64,000 nucleotides of DNA from Trematomus loennbergii (GCA_012861695.1 JAAOOA010000352.1:182501-246500), one strand, 5' to 3'; positions 21,801 through 35,636 are shown, numbered from the stretch's first letter. Notes: generated from the letters alone by a model not told the origin. Made by a program: numbers and translations.

Positions 21801-24800
21801 CACACACAGACAGACACCAACACACAGACAGACACCAACACACACAGACAGACACCAACACAGACAGCACCACACCAACACCACAGACGACACCACACAC
21901 AGACAGCACCAACACACAGACAGACACCAACACACAGACACCAACACACACAGACAGACACCAACACACACAGACAGACACCAACACACACAGACAGACA
22001 CCAACACACACAGACAAAACAACACACAGACACCAACACACACAGACAGACACCAACACACACAGACAGACACCAACACACAGACAGCCACCAACACAGA
22101 CAGACACAAACACACACAGACAGACACCAACACACAGACAGACACCACAACACACGACAGCCACCAACACAACACAGACAGACACCAACACACACAGACA
22201 GACACCAACACACACAGACAGACACCAGACACCACCAACACACACAGACAGACACCAACACACACAGACAGACACCAACACACACAGACAGATACCAACA
22301 CAGACAGACACCAACACACACAGACAGACACCAACACACAAACAGACACACACAGACAGACACCACACACAGACAGACACCAACACACACAGACAGACCA
22401 CCAACACACAGACAGACACCAACACACAGACAGACACCAACACACACAGACAGACACCAACACACACAGACACACCAACACACACAGACAGACCCAACAC
22501 ACAGACAGACACCAACACACGACAGACACCAACACACACAGACACCAACACACAGACAGACACCACACACACGACAGACACCAACACACACGACAGACAC
22601 CAACACACAGACAGACACCAACACACACAGACAGACACCAACACACACAGACAGATACAACACCAACACACACAGACAGCACCAACACACAGACAGACAC
22701 CAACACACACAGACAGACACCACACACACAGACAGACACCACACACACAGACACCAACACACAGACAGCCACCAACACACACAGACAGACACCAACACAC
22801 CAGACAGACACCAACACACAGACAGACACCACACACACAGACAGCCACCAACACACACAGACAGACAACACACACACAGACGCACCAACACACACAGACA
22901 CCAACACACAGACAGCCACCAACACACACAGACAGCCACCACACACCAACACACACCACAGACAGCCACCAACACACACAGACAGACACCAACACACAGA
23001 CAGACACCAACACACACAGACAGACACCAACACACACAGACAGACACCAACCACCAGACAGCCACCAACACCAGACACACACCACACACAGACAGACACC
23101 AACACACAGACAGACACCAACACAAACAGACAGACACCAACACACACAGACACCAACCACACAACAGACACCACACACACAGACAGACCCAACACACACA
23201 GACAGACACCAACACACACAGACACCACCCACACAGACAGACACCAACACACAGACAGACCACACACACCAGACAGACACCAACACGCAGACAGACACCA
23301 ACACACACAGACAGACCACCACACAGACAGCACCAACAGACACAGACAGACACCAACAACACAGACAGACACCAACACACACAGACAGCCACCAACACAC
23401 AGACAGACACCAACACACACAGACAGCCACCAACACACAGACAGCCACCAACACACACAGACAGACACCAACACACAGACAGACACCAACACACACAGAC
23501 AGACAGAACCAACACACAGACAGACACCAACACACAGACAGATACCAACACACACAGACAGACACCAACACACAGACAGACACCAACACAACAGACAGAC
23601 ACCAACACACAGACAGACACCAACACACACAGACAGACACCAACACACAGACAGCCACCAACACACACAGACAGACACCAACACACAGACAGCCACCAAC
23701 ACACACAGACAGCCACAACACATAGACAGACAGATACCAACACACAGACAGCCACCAACACACACAGACAGACAGATACCAACACACAGACAGACACCAA
23801 CACACACAGACAGACACCAACACACACAGACAGACAGTACCAACACACAGACAGACACCAACACACAGACAGACACCAACACACACAGACAGACACCAAC
23901 ACACACAGACAGCCACCAACACACAGACAGACACCAACACACACAGACAGACACCAACACACACAGACAGCCACAACACACACAGACAGCCACCAACACA
24001 CACAGACAGACAGATACCAACACACAGACAGCCACCACACACACAGACAGACAGACACCAACACACAGACAGACACCAACACACACAGACAGACACCAAC
24101 ACACACAGACAGACAGATACCAACACACAGACAGCCACCAACACACACAGACAGACACCAACACACACAGACAGCCACAACACACACAGACAGACACCAA
24201 CACACACAGACAGACACCAACACACAGACAGCCACCAACACACACAGACAGACAGATACCAACACACAGACAGACACCAACACACACAGACAGACACCAA
24301 CACACAGACAGCCACCAACACACACAGACAGACACCAACACACACAGACAGACACCAACCACACAGACAGACACCAACACACACAGACAGACACCAACAC
24401 ACACAGACAGACACCAACACACACAGACAGACACCAACACACAGACAGCCACCAACACACACAGACAGACACCAACACACACAGACAGACACCAACACAC
24501 ACAGACAGACACCAACACACACAGACAGAACACACACAGACAGCCACCAACACACACAGACAGCCACCAACACACACAGACAGCCACCAACACACACAGA
24601 CAGCCACCAACACACAGACAGATACCAACACACAGACAGATACCAACACACACAGACAGACACCAACACACAGACAGACACCAACACACAGACAGCCAAC
24701 ACACAGACAGACACCAACACACACAGACAGAGCCACCAACACACAGACAGCCACCAACACACACAGACAGACACCAACACACAGACAGATACCAACACAC

Positions 24801-27585
24801 ACACAGCCACCAACACACACAGACAGATACCAACACACAGACAGACACCAACACACACAGACAGACAGCCACCAACACACAGACAGATACCAACACACAC
24901 AGACAGACACCAACACACAGACAGATACAACACACAGACAGACACCAACACACACAGACAGCCACCAACACACACAGACAGAACAACACACAGACAGATA
25001 CCAACACACACAGACAGCCACCAACACACACAGACAGCCACCAACACACAGACAGACACCAACACACACAGACAGACACCAACACACACAGACAGACACC
25101 AACACACACAGACAGCCACCAACACAACAGACACCAACACACACAGACAGATACCAACACACACAGACAGACACCAACACACACAGACAGACACCAACAC
25201 ACACAGACAGCCACCAACACACACAGACAGATACCAACACACACAGACAGACACCAACAAACACAGACAGACACCACACACACACAGACAGCCACCAACA
25301 CACACAGACAGACACCAACACACACAGACAGACACCAACACACACAGACAGACACCAACACACACAGACAGACACCAACACACACAGACAGCCACCAACA
25401 CACACAGACAGCACCAAACACACAGACAGACACCAACACACACAGACAGACACCAACAACACAGACAGACACCACACACACAGACAGCCACCAACACACA
25501 CAGACAGATACCAACACACACAGACAGACACCAACACACAGACAGACACCAACACACACACACAGCCACCAACACACACAGACAGATACCAACACACACA
25601 GACAGACACCAACACACACAGACAGACACCAACAAACACAGACAGACACCAACACACACAGACAGACACCAACACACACAGACAGACACCAACACACACA
25701 GACAGATACCAACACACAGTCAGACACCAAACACACAGTCAGACACCAACACACACAGACAGACACCAACACACACAGACAGCCACCAACACACAGACAG
25801 ACACCAACACACACAGACAGACACCAACACACACAGACAGCACCACAACAACAGACAGCCACCAACACACACAGACAGACCAAACACACAGACAGACACC
25901 AACACACACAGACAGACACCAACACACACAGACAGACAGATACCAACACACAGACAGACACCAACACACAGACAGACCAACACACACAGACAGACACCAA
26001 CACACACAGACAGACACCAACACACACAGACAGACACCAACACACAGACAGACACCAACACACACAGACAGACACCAACACACAGACAGCCACCAACACA
26101 CACAGACAGACACAACCACACAGACAGACACCAACACACACAGACAGACACCAACACACACAGACAGACACCAACACACAGACAGACACCACACACACAG
26201 ACAGACACCAACACACAGACAGCCACCAACACACACAGACAGCCACCAACACACACAGACAGCCACCAACACACACAGACAGCCACCAACACACAGACAG
26301 ATACCAACACACAGACAGATACCAACACACACAGACAGACACCAACACACAGACAGACACCAACACACAGACAGATACCAACACACAGACAGACACCAAC
26401 ACACACAGACAGACACCACCAACACACAGACAGCACCAACACACACAGACAGCCACCAACACACAGACAGATACCAACACACACAGACAGCCACCAACAC
26501 ACACAGACAGAACCAACACACAGACAGACACCAACACACACAGACAGACAGCCACCAACACAGACAGATACCAACACACACAGACAGCCACCAACACACA
26601 CAGACAGATACCAACACACAGACAGACACCAACACACACAGACAGCCACCAACACACACAGACAGATATCAACACACAGACAGACACCAACACACACAGA
26701 CAGCCACCAACACACACAGACAGCCACCAACACACAGACAGACACCAACACACACAGACAGACACCAACACACACAGACAGACACCAACACACACAGACA
26801 GCCACCAACACACACAGACACCAACACACACAGACAGATACCAACACACACAGACAGACACCAACACACAGACAGACAGCCACCAACACACACGACAGAC
26901 ACCAACACACACAGACAGACACCAACACACACAGACAGACAGCCACAACACACACAGACAGACACCAACACACACAGACAGACACCAACACACACAGACA
27001 GACACCAACACACACGACAGACACCAACACACATAGACAGCCACCAACACACACAGACAGATACCAACACACACAGTCAGACACCAACACACACAGTCAG
27101 ACACCAACAAACACAGACAGACACCAACACACACAGACAGCCACCAACACACACAGACAGACACCAACACACACAGACAGACACCAACACACACAGACAG
27201 ACACCAACACACACAGTCAGACACCAACACACACACACAGCCACCAACACACACAGACAGATACCAACACACACAGTCAGACACCAACACACACAGTCAG
27301 ACACCAACAAACACAGACAGACACCACACACACAGACAGCCACCAACACACACAGACAGACACCAACACACACAGACAGATACCAACACAGTCAGACACC
27401 AACACACACAGTCAGACCAACACACACAGACAGACACCAACACACACAGACAGCCACCAACACACACAGACAGACACCAACACACACAGACAGACACCAA
27501 CACACACAGACAGCCACCAACACACAAGACAGCCACCAACACACACAGACAGATACCAACACACACAGACAGATACCAACAAACA
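18804..27585. repeat. 20-bp satellite array, about 8.8 kb, copy A
   Basis: Basic unit ACACCAACACACACAGACAG with common variants of 18-19 bp (one CA fewer), GCC for ACA (CAGCCACC), ATACC for ACACC, and CAGTCAG confined mainly to 25720-25745 and 27075-27420. Order of 450 units. The + strand unit has no T and the - strand unit no A, so stop codons cannot form and frames above 2800 residues appear in several registers; none is a gene. Larger blocks are duplicated inside the array (24540-24690 versus 26220-26370). A second array begins at 63630. Confidence 0.97.
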
Positions 27586-29335
27586 CATCAAATAATCTTT
27601 TAGACTGCAGTTTACCAACTCACCAGCAGGACTCAACTTCCCATTATATATGGCAGAATGAACATTTGGGATTTGTGTGTGAGCCTGAGCTCTGGTTTGA
27701 ACACTATCTGCGCACACAGTGGATGTTTCTGAGCCAGGTCCTCATTTGTTTAGTTTAGTTTATTCCACGAATGGCAATCATTATAAAACAAAACATGTAC
27801 ACTTTAAGCAGTTATTGTAGCCATGATGGAAAGGAGCAGGAAGAAGAAAGTCTTATTTTACCCGTACTCAAAATGAGATGTTCTGTCTATCACATCTGTT
27901 TACAACCAATATTTACAACATGAAACCAATCCACAAGCGCATTTTTGGTCGACAAATACAAAATGGATTCACAAATGCCTGATCGAAAGTTGTAAATGTT
28001 AAAGAGATATTCACAGATCTTTTTTTATTTGTGAACATATTTAGCGTATTTGCAGATCCGTTTTACATTTGCAAATTTATTTGTGAGTTTGCAAATCTTT
28101 TAAATGCATTTGTGGATGGTGTTTTACATTTACAAATCACATATTTACACACAAATAATTGTTATGTTCACACAAATAATTATGAGACATATCTTGTATG
28201 CCCATATGTGTGCATCTAATAAATAACGCCGTGATGAATGGCTAAACTTTAACTGCTGACAATAGTCACCTTTCTGCTGCAGAGAGACAAAAGGTATAAG
28301 TGTAAATCTGCTAACATATAGGGATATAGAAAAAACCCTGAATTGTCCATACAAATATTAATATTAAATAGAGGAAGTACTAGGATCCTATATTGGATTT
28401 GTTTCACATTCACACGATCGGGAAGCTGTCGATTTATTAAAAAGAACATCGTTCTTGTGTAATTGAAAAGTAATTTGTTGATGGTCCCTAAGTGAAAGCC
28501 TCGTTTCGCGGAGAAGATCTCGCCGTCGTACAGCCAACTGCAACAGCAGGGAAACTCACGCAAACTAAGTTAACAGTCACATCTTATCTGGATAAGTGCT
28601 GCAAAGTTATAAGGGATAAATATGCGTGTAGTCTTTAATATTAAACATGATCGCTGGTAGATAGCCACAGAAGTCGGATCACAGTTTACCCTGAGCGGAT
28701 CACAGCTCCACAGCTGAAGACTTCACGCTGCTGTCAAACTGTGAGTAAACAACGTGTGCTTCACTTGTAGGCTGTCTGAAGATATACACAGGTCTCAGAT
28801 GGACTTGGTATCACATTAAGAACAATATTCAGAAATAAGTCGGGAAAAAATAACTGGTTTAAATGATTTATTCTAGCTTGCAATGTTTTGAACAGACATC
28901 CCCAGTCACCTAATTTGTCTTTTTGTAGTCCTCGCTGACGCGTCCAGATATCGCATCGCAACCACAACCTCACACACTGGTAGTGAATGTGCATCAAAGT
29001 GTTCCTATGGAGCCATATATACCAAAAGTATGTAAACGACAGAAGAAGCGATCGAAATGTGTATTTCCTGGTTAGTTGACAGGGCCGTTTCCTGGACCTG
29101 GAAACATTCGGGGCTTAGTTTATACTGTGACGGCGCCAGAGATTTTCTTTTGGGGGTGCTGTGGGGTAGGTTGACGTTTCATAGAGGGTGCTCAAACATG
29201 TAGGGTTTCCCATTAAGGTACCGGGCGCTGGTTGAATTTTCTACTGCAACACTCTACACGCACATACACAGTACACCCGCGAATGTTACAATGAAGGCTC
29301 GATAATCAGCTCACGGCATAGGCCTATAGGTGTAG
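27586..29335. other. Inter-unit spacer without recognised gene
   Basis: AT-rich noncoding DNA. 27930-28140 contains repeated CACAAATGC/TTTGCAAAT-like words. 29090-29230 resembles decayed transposon ends (ACATTCGGGGCT recurs near 31590). No exon with recognisable product was found on either strand. Confidence 0.45.
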
Positions 29336-30164
29336 TGATGTGTCGGTCGCGTCACTTTTAAGTGAACGACGGGAGCCGGCTCGCGCCCGCGAACGAGCCG
29401 TTTTTTTTTATTTAAAGTAATACAAGACAGAATGATATGATGATCTCCGCGCTACAGCTGCTCCGTGCATGCATGCAGTGACATGTAATATCCAAGATTA
29501 GAGACTGTTGGATGCTGCTGTTTTGAGCATTGCAATACATTTATTTGTATTATGTTTTTTTATGATTAGAGACGGTTGGATGCTGCTGTACTGAGCATAG
29601 CAATATATTTATTTTCACTATGTTATTTATTTATGATTATCCTTGGGCTCAGCAAAGATTTGATGTCAGCTGTTGCTGTCTTTTTTCTATAGTTAATACT
29701 GAAATAGAGCCCTGCTGTTTTGTCAGGGCCCTTTCTTTAAATATAATTTTAAAATGTCGATACAGTAGCCCTTTTTTTAAATGTCTATGCTTAAGTTTTT
29801 GTGTTGCTATCTGCTTTGTGTAGCGTGGTTCTACAAGCAAGTCAGTGCATTCATTGGGTGGTATCAGAGAGATACAAGGGTCTGTAAATGCAATGAAAAC
29901 AATTGGCCACAGCAAATAATTGATATTAAACATGTAATTTTTACTTTTGAATACTTCAGTACAAAGGATGTATTGAATAATTTAAGTGATATGTGTACAC
30001 ATATAAATCATTAGTCAAAACAGGGCTACATTTGATTGAATTATAAAAGGTATAATATGTGGTAAACTGAAGAGCCGTTTGGGAGCCGAAAGAGCCGGCT
30101 CTTCTTGGTGAGCCGAGCCAAATGATCCGGCTCACCAAGAAGAGCCGGAATTCCCATCACTAGT
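29336..30164. mobile_element. hAT-like non-autonomous element
   Basis: Ends TAGTGATG ... CATCACTA. The subterminal part carries GAGCCGGCTC on both sides and, at the right end, a hairpin-like pair of AAGAGCCGG / CCGGCTCTT words near 30090-30150. These are hallmarks of a hAT subgroup common in fish. Its inside is AT-rich with no transposase frame. An 8-bp target duplication could not be shown. Confidence 0.6.
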
Positions 30165-30765
30165 GTAAACAGGGGTAAAGTGCTATTTTTTTACAAGTGG
30201 GGGCGGACCTAACCTCCTCTAGGGGGGTCCTCACCTCCTCTAGGTTGGTCCGGGGGCATGCTCCGGGAAGATTTTTTAAAATATTGAAGTTAAAAGCATC
30301 AATCTGGTGCACTTTGAGAGCAACATGAAGAGATCTATGGATACAGTTCTCAACACCCATATGAAGCAGAACTGTAAACAGATTTTCTTTTTCTTTATGG
30401 ATATTTTACAAACCACTCTCCTTTTAAACTGTATTCTTGTTTTACTGTCAAATAGTATTTCATGACTGTTTTTGATTTATTCTCTTATTGTTTGTATAAC
30501 TATAATGATCATATGAAGGTGTGCCTCGGAAATAATCTTTTGAATAATTTGTGACCAAACCGTTTGAGACCCACTGAGATAACTTAGACTAAAGTTAACT
30601 ATCTAAACACTCAGAGAGTCCTTTAGCTCACCTGAGTCTCTCAGTCTGAGAGGAGAGGACTCTCCTCCAGCTTGTTGTGGAAACAGCTCCTTATGTTCGT
30701 TAGCGCAGCTAGCACCAGATGCTAACAACACGGTCCCTGCTGGCACCGGTGCGCTCTCTCTGGCC
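30165..30765. other. Spacer with a dispersed-repeat fragment
   Basis: 30190-30290 (GGTCCGGGGGCATGCTCCGG followed by agattttttaaaatatt) has a relative at 39725-39790 (agattttttaaaatac), so it is a dispersed repeat. The rest holds no recognised feature. Confidence 0.4.
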
Positions 30766-31433
30766 GTTTCTCAATCGCGAGGATATTGGCTTCCAAGCCA
30801 ATATTTCAAGGATGCTACGTCATCAAGTGGCGCAGCAGGACCGTTCCAATGTCCATCATACTTGGAATTCCACAGAGGCCGCGTCCTTGGTTTGGGGGAA
30901 ATTTCGAGGCTGCACATGAGTAGACTTCATGTCCTTAAAATCCCCACAATGCTTTGCGCACGGACCAATTTCCCCAAATCTGTGGCGGAAAATGTAAGGC
31001 GGGGCCTCTCATATGACGCACACCTGCACACTTGCTAGCCTGTTCCACTCTTCGTTTTCCGAATGCCAGGAAGGATTGTCTGCATGTCTGCCGAGCATCT
31101 TGCTTCAAAAGCGAGTCAAGAATACTTCCTGACATTTGGAAAACAAAGTGTGGAACAGGCTAGCAAGTGTGCAGGTGTGCGTCATATGAGAAGCCCCGCC
31201 TCTTACATCTTCCGCCACAGATTTTGGAAATTGGTCCGTGCGCAAAGCATTGTGGGGATGTTAAGACCGCTGAGTCTACTCATGTGCAGCCTCGATATTT
31301 CTCCAAACGGAGTACGCCGGGCTCGGTAGATTTCCAAGTATGCTGGAGATTGGAACAGTACTTCGGCGGCACTCGATGACGTAGCATGCTTGAAATAGTG
31401 GCTCTGAAGCAGCTTTACTCGCGATTGAGAAAC
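30766..31433. mobile_element. Foldback (long inverted repeat) element
   Basis: The two halves are imperfect reverse complements over almost the full 668 bp: ends GTTTCTCAATCGCGAG / CTCGCGATTGAGAAAC, then GATGCTACGTCATC / GATGACGTAGCATG, GGCTGCACATGAGTAGAC and its partner near 31277, and a centre near 31090. CTCTCTCTGG occurs just outside both ends (30754-30763, 31441-31450), possibly a 10-bp target duplication as in Foldback/MULE-type elements. The short frames inside are not genes. Confidence 0.75.
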
Positions 31434-32128
31434 ACCCCCCCTCTCTCTGGTGTCTTGCCTCTGTTGCATTCACTGAACACGGGAAATTACATTCCTGCCG
31501 TCCTCTCTAGTGTCATGATGAGGTTCAGGTAAAGCACGGTTAATGTATTATATTATTGAGGGAGAATTGTCCGGGGCTACAGAAAAAACATTCGGGGCTA
31601 AAGCCCGAATGCCCAGGCCAGGCGACGCCACTGTTAGTCGACAATGGGTCCGCAAAGGCCACGCCTCCGGCACATCTGCCTTAACGCACAATATATCACA
31701 AGTTAATCCAAAAACCAGTTAAACTTGCACACCGGCGGAGGCAATCGGGCTCAAGAGGTTAAGCACTTCTTCTTTAGCGCCACATAGAGGACACCGGAGG
31801 TTGTGCAAGGCTCACAAAACTTCAGCTCCATGCAATACGTAATGTTCATCCTTGCGGCCGGTCTCCAGCTGTCATGGCGCTGCTGAGTGGACAGGGATTC
31901 TGGAAATATCCCAACCAGCGTGGATGTGCGAGGGCCCGATGATCGCTGCATGCAGCTTTAATTATTTTTTATCCTAACAAACTTCTGCTTTACACTCGAA
32001 ACACTACGTTTCCTGTGTTGACTGTTTGACATGTGTTACTGTGTGAGAGCTCTCTGTGTGTGTCCTGATGAGATAATGTGTGGTTCTCCAGCAGGTGGTT
32101 GTGTGTGTGTGAAGGTGTGAGCTCTGCT
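31434..32128. other. Upstream region of NLRC3-like B
   Basis: Contains more dispersed-repeat pieces (31565-31630, 31770-31960) and the presumed promoter and 5' UTR of the NLR gene. No TATA box or other decisive motif was seen. Confidence 0.4.
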
Positions 32129-32196
32129 ATGAATCCCTGTGAGGACACTGAACCCGCTCTGAGTGAGGACCCTGAACGCCTCACCAAAGCTCAGAG
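32129..32196 (+). CDS. NLRC3-like B: first coding exon
   Basis: ATG opens MNPCEDTEPALSEDPERLTK and ends AG|GTGAGA (phase 2), which joins the next exon exactly (AG|G). It is short and poorly conserved, as first exons of fish NLRC3-like genes are. Supported mainly by the phase match to exon 2. Confidence 0.6.
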
Positions 32197-32225
32197 GTGA
32201 GATGAAGACCTCTGACTGTCCTCTT

Positions 32226-32226
32226 G

Positions 32227-32320
<94 letters not shown>

Positions 32321-32342
32321 GTGTGTGTGTTGTGGTGTGTGG

Positions 32343-32426
<84 letters not shown>

Positions 32427-32434
32427 TGTGTGTG

Positions 32435-32491
<57 letters not shown>

Positions 32492-32541
32492 GTGTGTGTT
32501 GTGTGTGTGTTTGGTGTGTGTGTGTGTGTGTGTGTGGTGTG

Positions 32542-32605
<64 letters not shown>

Positions 32606-32611
32606 TTGTGT

Positions 32612-32649
<38 letters not shown>
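32226..32649. repeat. (TG)n microsatellite in intron 1 of NLRC3-like B
   Basis: About 420 bp of TG with scattered GG and TT interruptions. All reading frames over it are artefacts. Confidence 0.95.
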
Positions 32650-32860
32650 GAAGCCCAGAGCAGCAGCATGGACCTGAATAACCGAGAAATACTCTGTAAT
32701 GTAAGGAATCTGCCATCACATTACATTTGATGCATCGGAGCTGTAGAGTGAGCAGGTTGCGTTAGGAGGCAATAAGAGCATTTAAAAACACAATAATATG
32801 AATAGTATTTAGACCATTGTGACGGTCCAGATTCCTAACTGTTTCTTTCTCATGTTTCAG

Positions 32861-32965
32861 GAGGAGGCTGGAGGAACCTGAACCCAGCTGTGTCTCCATG
32901 AAGAGTGACCGGTCTATGGACAAACCTATTTGCTTCAAAGATGGACAACACTCTGTTGGTCAAAG
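32861..32965 (+). CDS. NLRC3-like B: exon 2, first version
   Basis: 105 bp between atgtttcag and GTGAGG, phase 2 to 2. It encodes RRLEEPEPSCVSMKSDRSMD then KPICFKDGQHSVGQ. The Pro-Ser-Cys-Val-Ser-Met-Lys-Ser motif is a signature of the N-terminus of fish NLRC3-like proteins and often comes as repeated exons. The version with Asp-Arg-Ser is the usual form. Confidence 0.8.
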
Positions 32966-34829
32966 GTGAGGATTGAAAGTTGATAACCCCCTTCAGGGTA
33001 CCTGCTGCTCTGGTTTCAGGTTTTATTGACCCAGATAAGAAAGTGTGGCTCTGTTGAATTTTCTTGGTGAGACACTTCTCTGGTTCCTTTATAATAAAAG
33101 CAGCTTTGAACATTTATAAGCGTATCAGTTTTAAAGCTTCATGCACCATAAACACCGTGACAAACTCCTCGTATGTGTGAACCAACTTGGCAATAAACCT
33201 GTTTCTGAATCTGATGAAGGTTTCTTTTAATAAGAAAGAAGGGTCTTGTTTACCTTCAGTGTTTCTCATCTGAGTTTAACATTCATTTCTTTCCTGATGA
33301 ACAGTAGTAAAGCTGGAGTTTTGTAATCCTGCAGTTTGCGTCCAAAGGGAGAGTAACACAACTGTGTGGACTCCAGGTTATGATTCTCTGTGTGAATACA
33401 TACCTGTGTGTTGCCATGGTTCCTCGTCAGTTGGAGGTCAATGTTTCCCTGTATTTGCAGCAGTTTTTGCTTCTCATTTCTAAAATGTGTAATTGCTTTG
33501 TAGTGTGTTGCTCTTCACCTGGTGCTCTATTGAACAATTAAAACATTGATCAAATTAAATTAATGTAATTGTTAAACCTTAAACAAAGATTACAATCTCT
33601 TATTATTTCATTTTGGTGCGTGGCACTTCTTAGTGTTTAGTGTTGCTGATAGTCAAGGATGAGTGATATCACTGCCCTTTAACCTTTGCACCAATTCATG
33701 TGTCCTTAAACTTTATTTTGAGATTTTAGTTTAAAATAAAAGTTTGGCAAAAAGACAAAACAGATAATAGAGAGTGGAGAGTAGATACATTCTTATTTTA
33801 TTTTTTACATCTGTGATTGTTGGATATTCAACAGTACTGTATACTCTACTCGGTGCAGGTGTTTGTCCACCTCTTTAAAATCAAAACTGCTCCACCAGCC
33901 TTTCAGAGAATCTGCTCAAAGGTCGTAGGTCAACATTTGAGAGCCTCTCTGAATCAGCCTACCATCACAACCTTTAGAGGCGGGCCAACCACATTATCTC
34001 TGACCCCAACCATGATTATGTAATGAGTTAAATCCCAGGTCAGATGAACATGGTGTCTTCAGTGACTGTGTTGTTATGGTAAATATCTGTTTCCTTGTTT
34101 CTTGTCTTGATATTTGTCCTCGTTGACGTTGCTAATGGAGCTGCTGTGATGCCAGAAGCATGTCAGACTTGATCTGATTATAAAGTTTATCATGTTGTTA
34201 TATGGTGCTCTGTGCTCTGATCTGCCTGTATAAGTGTTAGTGTGATGGAGACTAGCATGTTTGAAGTGTTTGATGATCATGATGTGCGTATGTTACGGGT
34301 CCCAAAAGCTTTGGTACCACAGCAACAATAAAGATATCTGTAGAAAACAGAAAAGTGCAGCAGCAAGAATTAGACACAGGATCCGGTTGATCGTCTGGAT
34401 TGCTTCTGAGGAGGGGGCGGAAGTGTCCCCCCTAAGATAACCCAGGTGTCACCGCTCACCTGCCAAAGGTTCCACCTTGGCGCTACTTATTCTTACTGTT
34501 TCTCAAACAGTACAGATAAACCATAAAATGATGTGAATGTCACCAAAATAAATACAGATAAGGTTAAGCTTTTCAAAACAATAAATTCACTGTTTAGCAA
34601 AAATAAATAAAGGAAATACACAAATAATTGTACCATTTTTGGGGTGTACCACACGTAACTGTCTAGGGACTGCAGATAGAAATGATCTTAATCTGGCATA
34701 AATCATCCCTTCTTGAGATTAATGTATTTATATGCATGGTCCCTGTTTATTAAACCATGATAATATGAATAGTATTTTAAGACCATTGTGACGGTCCAGA
34801 TTCCTAACAGTTTCTTTCTCATGTTTCAG
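32966..34829. other. Intron between the two exon-2 versions
   Basis: No exon recognised. The first 130 bp after the first exon and the sequence just before the second exon belong to a duplicated block of about 310 bp. 34350-34450 and 33860-34020 look like repeat fragments. Confidence 0.45.
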
Positions 34830-34934
34830 GAGGAGGCTGGAGGAACCTGAACCCAGCTGTGTCTCCATGAAGAGTGACTGGTCTATGGACAAACCTATTT
34901 GCTTCAAAGATGGACAACACTCTGTTGGTCAAAG
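34830..34934 (+). CDS. NLRC3-like B: exon 2, second version
   Basis: Duplicate of the exon 1969 bp upstream, same length and phase, with one coding change (Asp-Arg to Asp-Trp in the SDRSMD motif). Similarity extends about 75 bp upstream and 160 bp downstream. Because phase is preserved, including both, one or either would keep the frame. Confidence 0.8.
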
Positions 34935-35213
34935 GTGAGGATTGAAAGTTGATAACCCCTTCAGGGTACCTGCTGCTCTGGTTTCAGGTTTTATTGACCC
35001 AGATAAGAAAGTGTGGCTCTGTTGAATTTTCTTGGTGAGACACTTCTCTGGTTCCTTAATAATAAAGCAGCTTTGAACATTTATAAGGCGTATCAGGTTT
35101 AGCAGGAGGAATAACATTTGCTCCTACAGGAAGTCACATCAAGGACCTTTACCTTGTGTTTGTCTCTGTATGGATGGAGATAATGTGAGTTTTCTCTTCA
35201 TGATTCCTCACAG

Positions 35214-35292
35214 AGAGGACCAGCAGAGCTCAGAGGTTCCCAGAGGTCAGTCTGCCCAGCAGCATCAGACACAGCTGGACTCCACATTTATG
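35214..35292 (+). CDS. NLRC3-like B: exon 3
   Basis: 79 bp after tcctcacag, ending ATG|GTCTGT (phase 0). It encodes EDQQSSEVPRGQSAQQHQTQ then LDSTFM, the usual Gln/Ser-rich segment preceding LLEENI in fish NLRC3-like proteins. Fully open. Confidence 0.75.
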
Positions 35293-35407
35293 GTCTGTAC
35301 ATGAACTACAGCTACTTACATCTGTTCTGATCACAACTAATTCCATGATCCAATTATTTTGTTTGTTTCTCTTAGTTTGATTGTGTTGTTCATGTATTCT
35401 GTTCCAG

Positions 35408-35636
35408 CTGCTGGAGGAGAACATCATCACTTTTGTGAAGAACGAGCTGAAGAAGATCCAGAAGGCTCTGAGTTCAGATTACCCAGAATGCTTAGAGAGT
35501 CAGAGGGAGGATGAGGAGGTGTTTGGACGGTGAGGATGAAGAGCAGAGGAGGAGCAGCAGAGAGGCATTTCTGAACATCACACTGCACTTCCTGAGGAGC
35601 ATGAAGCAGGAGGACTGGCTGAGCGTCTGCAGAGCA
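35408..35636 (+). CDS. NLRC3-like B: exon 4 (frameshifted)
   Basis: Equivalent of 30-258. It starts LLEENIITFVKNELKKIQKA. Near 35522 GTGTTTGGACGGTGA replaces the GTGTTGGAGGCTGAGG of copy A and gives a stop. A second difference near 35613 (GAGGACTGG for GAGGAGCTGG) also shifts the frame. Donor GTAAGAGG intact. Confidence 0.75.

Noticed and set aside
18716..27290. Very long ORFs (up to about 2834 residues) rich in Cys/Val/Leu or Thr/His/Gln
   Set aside because: They are shadows of the 20-bp satellite, which cannot form stop codons on either strand. No start context, splice sites or domain supports them.
18804..27585. CRISPR-like array
   Set aside because: Direct repeats are contiguous 18-20 bp units without unique spacers, in eukaryotic DNA. 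It is a satellite.
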